Assembly: GCA_021846125.1 (NCBI GenBank)
Contig: JAJZCK010000006.1
Location: 1 to 34,320, forward strand
Direction: 5' to 3'
DNA: 34,320 nt
Source of the DNA: Actinomycetes bacterium
GTDB taxonomy: Bacteria > Actinomycetota > Acidimicrobiia > Acidimicrobiales > Bog-793
Made by a program: the position numbers and the translations under genes. Below, piece after piece: positions 1 through 9,843 of the stretch (its first letter is position 1; the number at the start of each line of letters is the position of its first letter). The notes below the pieces were generated by a model that was not told the DNA's origin, searched no databases, and saw only the letters and a program-made list of their open reading frames with translations.

Positions 1-781
1 GGGGCCGAACGACGCGGGCCTGTCTCGTGGCTACCTGCTCCGCGCGTGCGAGGCGAGCCTGCGGCGCCTCCGGACAGACCACATCGACCTCTACCAGGTC
101 CACGAGCGTGACGGGTCCACGCCGGCAGAGGAGACCCTCGACGCGCTCGACACCCTCGTCCACCAGGGAAAAGTCCGCTACGTCGGTTGCTCGAACCACT
201 CCGCGTGGCACGTGATGAAGGCACTCGGGCTCTCGGAGCGGCTCGGGCTCACGCGCTACGTCAGCCAGCAGATCTACTACTCGCTGCTCGACCGCGAGGC
301 GGAGTACGAGCTCGTCCCGCTCGCCGTCGACGAAGGTGTCGGCATCCTCGTGTGGAGCCCGCTCGCCGGGGGTCTTCTCACCGGCAAGTACCGGAGGGGG
401 GAGCCGGGTCCGACGGGTGCCCGCCAGTCGGTCCGCTCGGCCTCGAGCGAGCCCCCGGTCTACGACGAGGGCCACCTCTACGACGTCGTCGAGCGTCTCG
501 TGGAGGTCTCCGGGTCGATCGGCCGCTCGCCGGCCCAGACCGCCCTCGCCTACCTGCTCGCCAAGCCCGGGGTGACCTCTCTCGTGCTCGGCGCCCGGAC
601 CGAGGAGCAGATCGCCGAGAACCTCGGCGCGGCTACGTGGGCCCTCGGCGCGGCGGAGCGTGCCGCCCTCGACGAGGCGAGCGCGCCGCGCCTCATCTAT
701 CCGTACTGGCACCAGGCGCGCATGGCGGCCGACCGGCTGAGCCCCGGCGACGAGACGCTCCTCGGTCCCCAGCACGACTGA
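1..781 (+). CDS. Aldo/keto reductase, 5' end truncated by window edge
   Basis: Frame 2 is open from the window start (GPNDAGLSRGYLLRACEASLRRLRTDHIDLYQVHERD...GKVRYVGCSNHSAW...GVGILVWSPLAGGLLTGKYRRG), typical AKR motifs; stop at 779-781. Confidence 0.93.
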   Translation, partial: GPNDAGLSRGYLLRACEASLRRLRTDHIDLYQVHERDGSTPAEETLDALDTLVHQGKVRYVGCSNHSAWHVMKALGLSERLGLTRYVSQQIYYSLLDREAEYELVPLAVDEGVGILVWSPLAGGLLTGKYRRGEPGPTGARQSVRSASSEPPVYDEGHLYDVVERLVEVSGSIGRSPAQTALAYLLAKPGVTSLVLGARTEEQIAENLGAATWALGAAERAALDEASAPRLIYPYWHQARMAADRLSPGDETLLGPQHD

Positions 782-796
782 GCCCGGCCCGACGGG

Positions 797-2014
797 TCAT
801 CTCGGCCCGGCCGCCCCGACCCTCTCGTAGCAGGCGGCGGTGCGCTCTGCGACGGCAGTCCACGAGAACGTCTCCTCGACGCGTGCGCGGCCGGCGTCGC
901 CCATCGCGCGGGCGCGTGCAGGGTCGTCCACGAGGGAGTTGACGGCGTCCGCGAGCGCCCGGGAGAGCCCGAGCGGCGCGACCGGTGCCCTCTCGGGGGT
1001 GTCGTCGAGCTCCACGGGCACGAGCAGGCCCGTCTCGCCGTCGACGACGATCTCCGGGATCCCGCCCACGGCGCTCGCGACGACCGCGGTGCCGCACGCC
1101 ATCGCCTCGACGTTGACGAGACCGAACGGCTCGTAGATCGACGGGCACACGAAGCAGGTCGCATGGCTCAGGATCTGCGCGACGTCGCGGCGCGGCAGCA
1201 TCTCGTCGATCCAGCACAGACCGCCCGTACGCCGCCGGGCGGCGTCGGCGAGGCCGTGGATCTCGGCCGCGAGCCCGGGAGTGTCGGCCGCCCCGGCGAG
1301 GATCGCGAGCTGGGCGCGCCCGTCGATCGCCGGCGCCGCCTCGAGCAGGTAGGCCAGACCCTTCTGGCGGGTCACGCGCCCGACGAAGACGACGAGCGGG
1401 CGCTCCGGGTCGAGCCCGGCGCGCTCGAGGACGTCGGTGCCGTCGTCGCGACGCCAGCTCGCCGTGTCGACGCCGTTGTAGATCACCTCGACCCGGGCGG
1501 GATCGACGGCCGGGTAGCACGCGAGCACGTCCGCCGCCATCGCGCGCGAGACGGCGATCACCGCGTCGGCGCTCTCGAGAGCGGTCCGCTCGCACCACGA
1601 GGAGAGCGCGTAGCCGCCCCGTAGCTGCTCGGCCTTCCAGGGGCGGAGGGGCTCGAGGCTGTGGGTGGTTGCGACGTGGGGCATGCCGCGACCGAGCTTC
1701 GCGAGGTGACCGGCCATGTTCGCGTACCACGTGTGCGAGTGGCAGAGGTCGGCGTCGCCGAGGCCGGCGACCATCGCGAGGTCGACCGAGAGGACGCCGA
1801 GGGCGCGTCCGAGCGGGTCGTCGCCCGCGAGCTCGGCGAGCGCGGGCCACGCCTCGTAGCTCGCGGCGACGAGCGGGGAGCTGCGGGGCTGGCCGAAGCA
1901 GTGCACGGCGACCTCGACGAACGGCGCGAGAGCGGTCGCGAGCGCGTCGACGTGCACCCCTGCGCCGCCGTAGACCTCGGGGGGGAACTCCCGGGTGAGC
2001 AGGGCGACCTTCAC
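797..2014 (-). CDS. glgA: Glycogen synthase, actinobacterial GT4 type
   Basis: MKVALLTREFPPEVYGGAGVHVDALATAL start, GT4 C-terminal motif ICPSIYEPFGLVNVEAMACGTAVVAS; adjacent to glgC. Confidence 0.9.
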   Translation of the reverse strand: MKVALLTREFPPEVYGGAGVHVDALATALAPFVEVAVHCFGQPRSSPLVAASYEAWPALAELAGDDPLGRALGVLSVDLAMVAGLGDADLCHSHTWYANMAGHLAKLGRGMPHVATTHSLEPLRPWKAEQLRGGYALSSWCERTALESADAVIAVSRAMAADVLACYPAVDPARVEVIYNGVDTASWRRDDGTDVLERAGLDPERPLVVFVGRVTRQKGLAYLLEAAPAIDGRAQLAILAGAADTPGLAAEIHGLADAARRRTGGLCWIDEMLPRRDVAQILSHATCFVCPSIYEPFGLVNVEAMACGTAVVASAVGGIPEIVVDGETGLLVPVELDDTPERAPVAPLGLSRALADAVNSLVDDPARARAMGDAGRARVEETFSWTAVAERTAACYERVGAAGPR

Positions 2015-2057
2015 GTCGCGGCGCGCTCCAGCTGCGAGTGGGCGAGACGAGCGCGCG

Positions 2058-3311
2058 TCACGCGGGCGGCACGACCTGGCGCTTCTGGATCACCACGATG
2101 CCCGCCTCGGAGATGGTGAACCGCGCGCGATCCGCCTCCGGGTCGACGCCGATGACCGACTTCGCGGGGATGACGACCTGCTTGTCGACGATGCAGTTGC
2201 GGACGACGGCACCTTCGCCGACCTGGACGTCGTCGAGCAGCACGGAGCCTTCGACGAGCGCGCCGCTGTCGACGCGGACACCTGCAGAGAGCACCGAGCG
2301 CCGGACAGTGCCTCCCGAGACGATGACGCCGGGGCTCACGAGCGAGTCGAGCGCCTGGCCGCGGCGCTCGTCGTCGTCGAAGACGAACTTCGCGGGCGGC
2401 ATCGGCGGGTACCAGCTGAGGATCGGCCAGCTCCTGTTGTAGAGGCTGAATATCGGGTGCACCGAGACGAGGTCCATGTGCGCGTCGTAGTAGGCGTCGA
2501 GGGTGCCGACGTCGCGCCAGTAGCCGTGCTCGCGCTCGTTCACGCCGGGGACCTCGTTGGTCGAGAAGTCGTAGACGCGCGCCCCGCCCGCGGCGACGAG
2601 CCGGGGGATGATGTCGCCGCCGATGTCGTGGGTGCTCTCCTCGTCGGCCGCGTCGGTCGTCATCGCTTCGACGAGCGCGTCGGTCCGGAAGATGTAGTTC
2701 CCCATGGACGCGAGCGCGCTCTCGGGGTCGTCTGCGAGGCCGGGAGGGTCTGTCGGCTTCTCGAGAAAGCCCGCAGCGCGCCCGTCCGCGCCGGCCTCGA
2801 TGATGCCGAAGGCGCTCGACTCGGCGCGACGTACCCGCAAGCCGCACAGGGTGACGTCCGCGCCGCTCGCGACATGGGCGTCGAGCATCTGGCGCGGGTC
2901 CATCCGGTAGATGTGGTCGGCGCCGAAGACGATGACGTGCTCGGGGCGCTCGTCCCGGATGAGGTTGAGGTTCTGGAAGATGGCGTCCGCAGAGCCGGCG
3001 AACCAGCGCGGGCCCTGGCGCATCTGCGCCGGGACCGTCGCGACGTAGTTGCCGAGCTGGGGCGCTAGCCGCCAGCTCTGGCTGATGTGGCGGTCGAGAC
3101 TGTGGCTCTTGTACTGGGTGAGCACGACGATCTTGCGGAAGTCGGCGTTCGCGAGGTTCGAAAGGACGAAGTCGACGATGCGGTAGCACCCCCCGAAGGG
3201 CACGGCCGGCTTCGCCCGGTCCGCCGTCAGCGGGTCGAGGCGACGTCCGCGGCCTCCCGCGAGCACGATCGCGAGGACCGAGACCCGACGTGCCCTCGCG
3301 TCAGCTGCCAT
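2058..3311 (-). CDS. glgC: Glucose-1-phosphate adenylyltransferase
   Basis: [51 protein letters not shown], LbH C-terminus; ATG at 3311 preceded by GGGGAGG (ORF extends to 3332). Confidence 0.95.
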   Translation of the reverse strand: MAADARARRVSVLAIVLAGGRGRRLDPLTADRAKPAVPFGGCYRIVDFVLSNLANADFRKIVVLTQYKSHSLDRHISQSWRLAPQLGNYVATVPAQMRQGPRWFAGSADAIFQNLNLIRDERPEHVIVFGADHIYRMDPRQMLDAHVASGADVTLCGLRVRRAESSAFGIIEAGADGRAAGFLEKPTDPPGLADDPESALASMGNYIFRTDALVEAMTTDAADEESTHDIGGDIIPRLVAAGGARVYDFSTNEVPGVNEREHGYWRDVGTLDAYYDAHMDLVSVHPIFSLYNRSWPILSWYPPMPPAKFVFDDDERRGQALDSLVSPGVIVSGGTVRRSVLSAGVRVDSGALVEGSVLLDDVQVGEGAVVRNCIVDKQVVIPAKSVIGVDPEADRARFTISEAGIVVIQKRQVVPPA

Positions 3312-3480
3312 GCTCGTCGCCTCCCCGGGCACCCGTGCGGACGACGCCGGACCCTAAGTGAATACAACTCGCGTCGCGTCGCCGATTCAACCCGCCACGT
3401 CCCCCCGCTGCTCGCCCGCCGCATCGGGCCGAGCCGGGGAGACCGCTGCCGACCGGTCGCTCGCCCCGATCCGCGAGCGC

Positions 3481-4251
3481 TCAGCCGGCCTGCGGGCGTG
3501 CGGCGCCGGCGAGCGGACCCGGCCGGCCGAGGAGGTAGCCCTGGCCGAGGGTGAACCCCAGCCCGACGAGCGCTTCGAGCTGGCCGATCGTCTCGACTCC
3601 CTCCGCGACGACCTCGAGCCCGAGAGCGCCTGCGAGCTCGAGCACGAATCCGAGCACAGCGGTGGCCTTCGCTCCAGGGAGTCGCACGACGAGCTTCCGG
3701 TCGAGCTTGAGGACGTCGACGGGCAGCTCGCTCAGCGCGTGGAGCGAGCTGTAGCCGGTGCCGAAGTCGTCGAGCGCGATCTTGCAGCCGAGCGAGCGCA
3801 GGTCGCGCAGCGTCACCATCGCCGCGCGGTCGTCGACGACGGCGCTCTCGGTGATCTCGAGGCAGAGGCGGGCGAGCGCGATGCCCTCGCAACCGAGCTC
3901 CTCGACGCACGCGAGGAGGGATTGGCTGTGCAGCTGGTGGGGTGAGACGTTGACCGTGAGCCCCGGAGCGTCCCCGGCGTCGTCGCACAGGAGGTCGGTG
4001 GCAGCGGCGCGCAGCACTTGGCAACCGAGCCAGTCGATGCTCCCGCTGCGCTCGGCCGCGGGCACCCAGTCCTCGGGGGCGACGAGGACGCCGCCGAGCT
4101 CGAGCCGAGCGAGCGCTTCGACGAAGCGAACGTCGCGGCTGACGAGGTCGACGATCGGCTGGTAGTGCACGACGAGGGCGCCGGACAAGGGCCCAGCAGG
4201 TGGCCCGCCGCCACGGTCCGGGCTCGTCCATGCGTGCTCCAAGGGTGCCAT
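3481..4251 (-). CDS. Stand-alone EAL-domain c-di-GMP phosphodiesterase
   Basis: EALARLE, VNVSPHQL, LEITES, DDFGTGYSSL, VDVLKLDR, VVAEGVET and GQGYLLGRP motifs all present; ORF can extend to a GTG at 4305. Confidence 0.9.
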   Translation of the reverse strand: MAPLEHAWTSPDRGGGPPAGPLSGALVVHYQPIVDLVSRDVRFVEALARLELGGVLVAPEDWVPAAERSGSIDWLGCQVLRAAATDLLCDDAGDAPGLTVNVSPHQLHSQSLLACVEELGCEGIALARLCLEITESAVVDDRAAMVTLRDLRSLGCKIALDDFGTGYSSLHALSELPVDVLKLDRKLVVRLPGAKATAVLGFVLELAGALGLEVVAEGVETIGQLEALVGLGFTLGQGYLLGRPGPLAGAARPQAG

Positions 4252-4327
4252 CGCCGCTCTCTCGCTTCCTCTGCCGGGGCGCGGGCGGGGCGCCGTCCCT
4301 TGCACTCTCCACGGCCATCTTCACGTG

Positions 4328-4367
4328 TCGTATACGATTGTCTACATCAGTGTAGACGAACGTCTAC
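4328..4367. promoter_or_regulatory. Palindrome cluster, candidate TetR operator between divergent EAL and tetR genes
   Basis: TCGTATACGA (4328-4337), GTCTACA-TCAG-TGTAGAC (4340-4357), extra half-site GTCTAC (4362-4367). Confidence 0.6.
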
Positions 4368-4394
4368 GAAGCTCGAGCAAGTCGGAGGGGAGCG

Positions 4395-5027
4395 ATGACC
4401 GTCGACGAGGCCGTGGCAGCCGGCGAGGCGGAGGGTCGTCGACCTCACGGGCGCGACGAGTGCGTCCGGGCGATCGTCCGGGCAGCGTCGGTGCTCTTCG
4501 CGGACCGCGGACCTGCCGCGGTGTCGCTGCGGGAGGTCGCGGCGGCAGCGAAGGTCAACCTCGGCCTCATCCACCGCCACGTCGGATCGAAGCACGACCT
4601 GCTCGTCGCCGTGCTCCGGTCGCGGCCTGGTGTGGGCCAGCTCGACGTCGCGACGTACGAGGACGCGGCCGAGCTGGTCGCCGACCTCGTCGGGTTGCGC
4701 GAGCCACGGCCGCTCCAGCTTCTCGTGATCGTGCGAGCGCTGCTCGACGGCTACGACCTCGTCGAGCTCGGGGTCGAGCTGCCGTTCTTGCGGCGGGGAG
4801 CGGACCTGCTCGCCGAGCGGCTCGACCCCGAGGACGCTGTCGCGCGAGCGGCTCTCGCAGCTGCCATGGTCCTCGGCTGGCACACCGCAGGCGAGGCCTA
4901 CCTCCGCGTGCTCGGCGGCACGCAGGTCACGGTGGCAGACCTGGTGGACTCGGTGCGCCCCGCTATCGCGGCGATGCTCGCAGCACCTGCCGGAACGCGT
5001 TCGGACGTGTTGCCCGGCAAGCTCTGA
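4395..5027 (+). CDS. TetR-family transcriptional regulator
   Basis: N-terminal HTH: AIVRAASVLFADRGPAAVSLREVAAAAKVNLGLIHRHVGSKHDLLVAVL; upstream GGAGGGGAGCG. Confidence 0.9.
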   Translation: MTVDEAVAAGEAEGRRPHGRDECVRAIVRAASVLFADRGPAAVSLREVAAAAKVNLGLIHRHVGSKHDLLVAVLRSRPGVGQLDVATYEDAAELVADLVGLREPRPLQLLVIVRALLDGYDLVELGVELPFLRRGADLLAERLDPEDAVARAALAAAMVLGWHTAGEAYLRVLGGTQVTVADLVDSVRPAIAAMLAAPAGTRSDVLPGKL

Positions 5028-5034
5028 CGCACTC

Positions 5035-5105
5035 GCCCGGCCGAGGCGCGCAGGGCCCGGCCGAGGCGCGCAGGGCCCGGCCGAGGCGCGCAGGGCCCGG
5101 CCGAG
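5035..5105. repeat. 20-bp tandem repeat, about 3.5 copies
   Basis: gcccggccgaggcgcgcagg repeated at 5035, 5055 and 5075 plus a partial copy, 8 bp after the tetR stop. Confidence 0.95.
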
Positions 5106-5140
5106 CAGGACACCGCCTTGCGCTCCGCGACAATGGGCGA

Positions 5141-5494
5141 GTGGGACGCGTCCTCGCCTTCGTGCCCGACCTCATGGACCGGTCCCGCGTCGCAGCAGCA
5201 GCACATGCTGCCGGCATCCAGACCGAGCACGTGGCGAGCCCTGGTCAGCTGGCTTCCGCTGCGCAGGATCCTCCCGATCTCGTGCTCGTCGACCTGTCCC
5301 GGCCCGGCGCGGTCGAGGCGCTCGGAGCGCTCGTCGGCTGCCGGACCGTCGGCTTCGCGAGCCACGTCGACCGCGACCTGATCGCGAGGGCACGAGCCGC
5401 GGGATGCGGGAGAGTGCTCTCCCGGTCGGCGTTCTTCGGCCGTCTCGGCGGGCTCCTCGGCGAGATCGGCGGTGAGGGCGCGGGCGCGCTCTGA
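5141..5494 (+). CDS. Degenerate response-regulator receiver-like protein
   Basis: GTG start; MGRVLAFVPDLMDRSRVAAAAHAAG...PDLVLVDLSRPG...TVGFASHVDRDLIARARAAGCGRVLSR; receiver-like Asp region kept, acidic pair and Lys degraded. Confidence 0.65.
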   Translation: MGRVLAFVPDLMDRSRVAAAAHAAGIQTEHVASPGQLASAAQDPPDLVLVDLSRPGAVEALGALVGCRTVGFASHVDRDLIARARAAGCGRVLSRSAFFGRLGGLLGEIGGEGAGAL

Positions 5495-5499
5495 GTGCG

Positions 5500-5655
5500 T
5501 CAGCTCGCGTCGAAGCCGCCGTGGCCGTTGTCCGGAGCGGCGATCCACGCGTAGGCCTCCGCGAGCTTGAGGATCGTGTCGCTCGTCGCCCCCGCCTCGA
5601 GCTGGGAGAGGATCCGCCCGCCGATCGCCGTCAATATCTCGTCCTGGTCCGCCAT
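5500..5655 (-). CDS. Small hypothetical protein (51 aa)
   Basis: MADQDEILTAIGGRILSQLEAGATSDTILKLAEAYAWIAAPDNGHGGFDAS; upstream SD GGAGGT. Confidence 0.6.
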   Translation of the reverse strand: MADQDEILTAIGGRILSQLEAGATSDTILKLAEAYAWIAAPDNGHGGFDAS

Positions 5656-5717
5656 CGCCACACCTCCGTGCACCGCGAGCAGGATTGCCCACGGCGCGAA
5701 GCGTAGGATGAACGGCG

Positions 5718-6086
5718 ATGAGCAGGCGTGCGGCACGACTCGGGAGGTTCCTCCAGCACTGGTGGGAGGGTCAGATCGCGGGCGAGACCTACCCGTGCGA
5801 CTGGCGTCGCGAGCGCAGCGCCGAGCAGCTCGCCGCGGAGCTGCGTCGAGACGTGCACTTCGAGCTCAGCCAGAGCGCGTTCCTCTACCGACGTCCCGGC
5901 GAGGAGATGGTCCGGGCCGCCGTCGCGGCGCTCGTGCCGTCGCCCGACGAGCGGGACGAGGCTCTCCTCGTCGCGGCCTTCGTCCGAGCCGGCGGCGGCG
6001 CTCGGACGGTCCGCTCGGCGACGGGCGCAGGAGCGGTTCTCACGGTGTTCGCGCTCGTCCTGCGCAACGTGCTGCGCGGCCGCTAG
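5718..6086 (+). CDS. Hypothetical protein with C-terminal hydrophobic segment
   Basis: 122-aa ORF MSRRAARLGRFLQHWWEGQIAGETYPCDW...; TAGGAT 9 nt upstream of ATG. Confidence 0.6.
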   Translation: MSRRAARLGRFLQHWWEGQIAGETYPCDWRRERSAEQLAAELRRDVHFELSQSAFLYRRPGEEMVRAAVAALVPSPDERDEALLVAAFVRAGGGARTVRSATGAGAVLTVFALVLRNVLRGR

Positions 6087-6161
6087 GAGCTCGGTGGGGC
6101 GCGGCAACTCGTCCCGGACCGATCGCCCGCTCCGATGGGAGCCGCCTCGTAGACTGACGAG

Positions 6162-6809
6162 ATGACGACAGTGGAACCGGGCGGGCAGCTCGACCGCGTC
6201 GTCACGGTGCCGAACGCGCTCTCGCTGCTGCGCCTCGTGTTCCTCGGCCTGTTCGTGTGGCTGCTGTTCGTGACGGCCGACCGGGTGGCAGCCGCTCTGC
6301 TGCTCGGTGCCGCCGGGGCCACGGACTTCTTCGACGGCTACGTCGCCCGTCGCTTCCACCAGACGTCGAACCTCGGTGCAGTGCTCGATCCGACGGTCGA
6401 TCGCGTCGTGCTCGTGACCTCGGTCGTCTCGATAACCGTCTACGGTGCGGTCCCCGCCTGGCTGACCGCCGTCGTCCTCGGCCGGGAGGTCCTCGTGAGC
6501 GTGGCGGTCCTCGTGCTCGCCTCGATGGGAGCGCGCCGCATCGAGGTCCTCCGGGTCGGCAAGGCGAGCACCTTCGGCCTCATGGTCTGCTTCCCGCTCT
6601 TCCTCGGCGGCCACGGTCCCGGCCTCTGGGCGCGGGTCCTCACGGACGTGACGTGGGTGGCCGTCGTCCCCGCTCTCGCGGCGTCGCTGTACTCGGCCGC
6701 GGCCTACGTCCCGGAGGCGCGGCGCGCGCTCGCTGGCGGGAGCGGCTCGCCCCTGCCCCCGGCCACAGGCGGGCCCCCGCTCGCGAAGAACGACGACGCC
6801 GCCCGATGA
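6162..6809 (+). CDS. CDP-alcohol phosphatidyltransferase family protein
   Basis: Signature DFFDGYVARRFHQTSNLGAVLDPTVDR; multiple hydrophobic segments. Confidence 0.9.
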   Translation: MTTVEPGGQLDRVVTVPNALSLLRLVFLGLFVWLLFVTADRVAAALLLGAAGATDFFDGYVARRFHQTSNLGAVLDPTVDRVVLVTSVVSITVYGAVPAWLTAVVLGREVLVSVAVLVLASMGARRIEVLRVGKASTFGLMVCFPLFLGGHGPGLWARVLTDVTWVAVVPALAASLYSAAAYVPEARRALAGGSGSPLPPATGGPPLAKNDDAAR

Positions 6810-6819
6810 CGGTCGCTCC

Positions 6820-9324
6820 GTGAAGGCGGTCATCATGGCCGGGGGCGAGGGCACCCGACTGCGACCGCTCACGATGAGCCAGCCGAAGCCGATGCTCCCG
6901 ATGGCGAACCGCCCGATGGTCGAGCACGTGGTGGGCCTGCTCCGGCGGCACGGCTTCGACGAGATCGTCGTGACGGTCGCCTATCTCGCGAGCACGATCC
7001 GGACGTATTTCGGGGACGGCTCGGAGTTCGGCGTACGTATCGTCTACGCGACCGAGGAGACGCCGCTCGGGACTGCGGGGTCGGTCCTGAACGCTCGCGC
7101 CGAGCTCGACGAGCGCTTCCTCGTCATCTCCGGCGACGTGCTCACCGACATCGACCTCGGCGGCCTCGTGGCCGTCCACGAGAAGTCCGGAGCGCTCGCG
7201 ACCCTCGCATTGAAGGCGATGGAGAACCCGCTCGAGTTCGGGATCGTCATCACGGACGAGAGCGGCCGGGTCGAGCGCCTCCTCGAGAAGCCGACCTGGG
7301 GACAGGTCTTCTCCGACACCGTCAACACGGGGATCTACGTGCTCGAGCCCGAGGTCCTCGACGCGGTCGCACCCGGGCGTGCCGTCGACTTCTCCTCGGA
7401 GGTGTTCCCGTCGCTGCTGGCAGCGGGGGCGCACCTGCAGGGTTGGGTCACGGACAGCTACTGGGAGGACGTCGGGACCCTCGGGGCCTACCTCCAAGCG
7501 CACGCCGACGTCCTCGACGCGAAGGTCGGCCTACGCGTCGACGCCTTCACGCTGCGACCGGGGATCTTCGTCGGCGAGGGTGCGGAGATCGACCCGACGG
7601 CGTTGGTCGAGGCGCCCGCGCTCGTCGGAGCGAACTGCAGGATCGGCCCGCGGGCACGTGTCGGACCCTACGCCGTGCTCGGAGCGAACGTCCGCGTCGG
7701 CGACGGTGCGGAGGTCGAGCGGACAGTCGTGCACGACAACTGCTATATCGGTGCCCGCGTTCATGCCAGGGGCAGCGTCGTCGGGCGCTCGTGCGAGCTG
7801 CGACCCGGCGCGCGCCTCGAGGAGGGCGTCGTGCTCGGCGACGGGTGTCGCGTGGGCGACGACGCGTCGATCGCCCCGGGCGTGAAGATCTATCCCAACA
7901 AGACGGTGGACGCCGGGGCCGCCGTCACCTCGTCGGTCGTCTGGGAGTCACGCGCTGCCCGTACGCTGTTCGGGCGGGTCGGGGTCACCGGGCTCGCGAA
8001 CGTCGACCTGTCACCGGAGCTCGCCGTGCGGGTCGCCATGGCCTACGCGACCGGCCTGCCGAAGGGTTCGACCGTCGCCGTCTCGCGGGACTCGAGCCGC
8101 GCGGCCCGCGTCCTCAAGCGGGCGGTGATGGTCGGGCTCAACGCCGCAGGGCTCAACGTCGAGGACCTCGAGGCGACGACCGTCCCGGTGACGCGCTTCC
8201 AGGTGCGGACCGGTCAGAGCCGCGGCGGCGTCACGGTGCGGCTCGACCCCGACGACCCGCAGTCGGTGGTCTTGCGGTTCCTCGACGCCGAGGGCGGCGA
8301 CCTCGACGATGCCGCCCGTCGCAAGGTGGAGCGCCTCTACTACCGGGAGGAGTCGAGGCGCGTCCTCGCGGCAGAGATCGGCGACATCGAGTTCACCTCG
8401 CGCGCGGCCGAGCTCTACGCGCTCGCGCTCGTGAAGGGGGTCGATCTCGAGTGCGTGCGCGGCGCGCGGTTCAAGCTCGTCCTCGACTACGCGTACGGCA
8501 CGGCGAGCCTCGTCATGCCGAGCGTGCTCGCGAAGCTCGGCGCCGAGGTGCTCGCCGTCAACCCGCTCGTGTCGACGCCCGGCGTCATCGGCTACGACCG
8601 CGACGTCCACACAGCGCGCCTCGCGGAGCTCGTCCGGTCGTCGGGCGCCCACCTCGGCGCGGTCGTCGCCCCCGACGGCGAGCAGCTGAGCCTGGTCGAC
8701 GACACGGGGCGCGTCCTCGACGACACCGAGGCGCTGCTCGTCTTCGCCGAGCTCGTCGCGTCCTCGTGCCGAGGGGCGCGTCTCGTGGTCCCTGTCAACG
8801 CGACGAGCGCCGTGGCGAGGCTGTGTGCCGAGCACGGCGCCGAGCTCGACATGGCGCCGCTCGGTTGCACCGGTCCTGCCAGCCCTGCTGGACCACCCTC
8901 CCCTGGAACGGCGGACTTCGTGGGCGACACCTGCGGCGGCTTCGCTTTCCCGGCACACCTGTCCGCCTTCGACGCGGTCGCGGCGCTGGTCCGCCTCCTC
9001 GAGATGCTCTCGAGCACAGGGCGCCGCCTCTCGACGCTCGTGTCCTCGCTGCCGCAGACCTTCGTCGCTCACGAGGAGGTGGCGACGCCGGCCGAGCAGA
9101 AGGGGAGCGTCATGCGCCACGTCCTCGAGCTCGCACGCGAGGAGGACCTCGTCCTCGTCGACGGCGTGAAGCGCGTCGACGCGGACGGGGGATGGACACT
9201 CGTCGCTCCCGACCCGGTCCGACCCGCGACCCACGTCTACGCCGAGGGCGCTGACGGGCCCGACGCGACCGAGCGCGCGGCTCGTGCCGTAAGGGAGATC
9301 CGCGCGATCCTCGAGGGAGGCTGA
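6820..9324 (+). CDS. Nucleotidyltransferase (mannose-1-phosphate guanylyltransferase-like) / LbH / phosphomannomutase-like fusion
   Basis: MKAVIMAGGEGTRLRPLTMSQPKPMLPMANRPMVEHVV; hexapeptide repeats; C-terminal PMM-like region with no TASHNP motif. Confidence 0.88.
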   Translation: MKAVIMAGGEGTRLRPLTMSQPKPMLPMANRPMVEHVVGLLRRHGFDEIVVTVAYLASTIRTYFGDGSEFGVRIVYATEETPLGTAGSVLNARAELDERFLVISGDVLTDIDLGGLVAVHEKSGALATLALKAMENPLEFGIVITDESGRVERLLEKPTWGQVFSDTVNTGIYVLEPEVLDAVAPGRAVDFSSEVFPSLLAAGAHLQGWVTDSYWEDVGTLGAYLQAHADVLDAKVGLRVDAFTLRPGIFVGEGAEIDPTALVEAPALVGANCRIGPRARVGPYAVLGANVRVGDGAEVERTVVHDNCYIGARVHARGSVVGRSCELRPGARLEEGVVLGDGCRVGDDASIAPGVKIYPNKTVDAGAAVTSSVVWESRAARTLFGRVGVTGLANVDLSPELAVRVAMAYATGLPKGSTVAVSRDSSRAARVLKRAVMVGLNAAGLNVEDLEATTVPVTRFQVRTGQSRGGVTVRLDPDDPQSVVLRFLDAEGGDLDDAARRKVERLYYREESRRVLAAEIGDIEFTSRAAELYALALVKGVDLECVRGARFKLVLDYAYGTASLVMPSVLAKLGAEVLAVNPLVSTPGVIGYDRDVHTARLAELVRSSGAHLGAVVAPDGEQLSLVDDTGRVLDDTEALLVFAELVASSCRGARLVVPVNATSAVARLCAEHGAELDMAPLGCTGPASPAGPPSPGTADFVGDTCGGFAFPAHLSAFDAVAALVRLLEMLSSTGRRLSTLVSSLPQTFVAHEEVATPAEQKGSVMRHVLELAREEDLVLVDGVKRVDADGGWTLVAPDPVRPATHVYAEGADGPDATERAARAVREIRAILEGG

Positions 9325-9414
9325 CAGCAGGGCGGCAGCACGCTCCGACCACACGACGCTCGCCGGTCGGAGCTGTCCCGAGCCTCGGTGCGCCGATGGC
9401 ATAGCATCGCACCG

Positions 9415-9795
9415 ATGGAGATCCCCGAGACACTGCGCTACACCGACGACCACGAGTGGGTGCGGATCGACGGCGGTCGGGCGACGATAGGCATCACCGA
9501 CTTCGCGCAGTCGGCCCTCGGCGACGTCGTGTTCGTCCAGCTGCCCGAGCCGGGTGCCGCGGTCGCGCGGGGAGCGACGCTCGGCGAGGTCGAGTCGACG
9601 AAGTCGGTCTCGGAGGTCTACGCACCGCTCGCGGGCGTCGTCATCGAGGTGAACCCGGAGCTCGCGTCGTCGCCCGAGCGACTCAACTCCGATCCCTACG
9701 GGCTCGGGTGGCTGTGCGTCATCGAGGTCGCGACGGGTGAAGACTTCGCGACCCTCCTCACCGCCGAGCGCTACCGCGAGCTGACGCAGTCCTGA
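9415..9795 (+). CDS. gcvH: Glycine cleavage system H protein
   Basis: MEIPETLRYTDDHEWVRIDGG...GEVESTKSVSEVYAPLAG lipoyl-lysine motif. Confidence 0.96.
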   Translation: MEIPETLRYTDDHEWVRIDGGRATIGITDFAQSALGDVVFVQLPEPGAAVARGATLGEVESTKSVSEVYAPLAGVVIEVNPELASSPERLNSDPYGLGWLCVIEVATGEDFATLLTAERYRELTQS

Positions 9796-9843
9796 GCGAT
9801 ACGCCGGGTACGTGGCGGCGGACGACCGACTACCGTTAGCGCG

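Noticed and set aside
7443-9254. 603-aa plus-strand ORF in an alternative frame of the PMM fusion
   Set aside because: Arg-rich shadow frame; the 6820-9324 frame has clear domain motifs.
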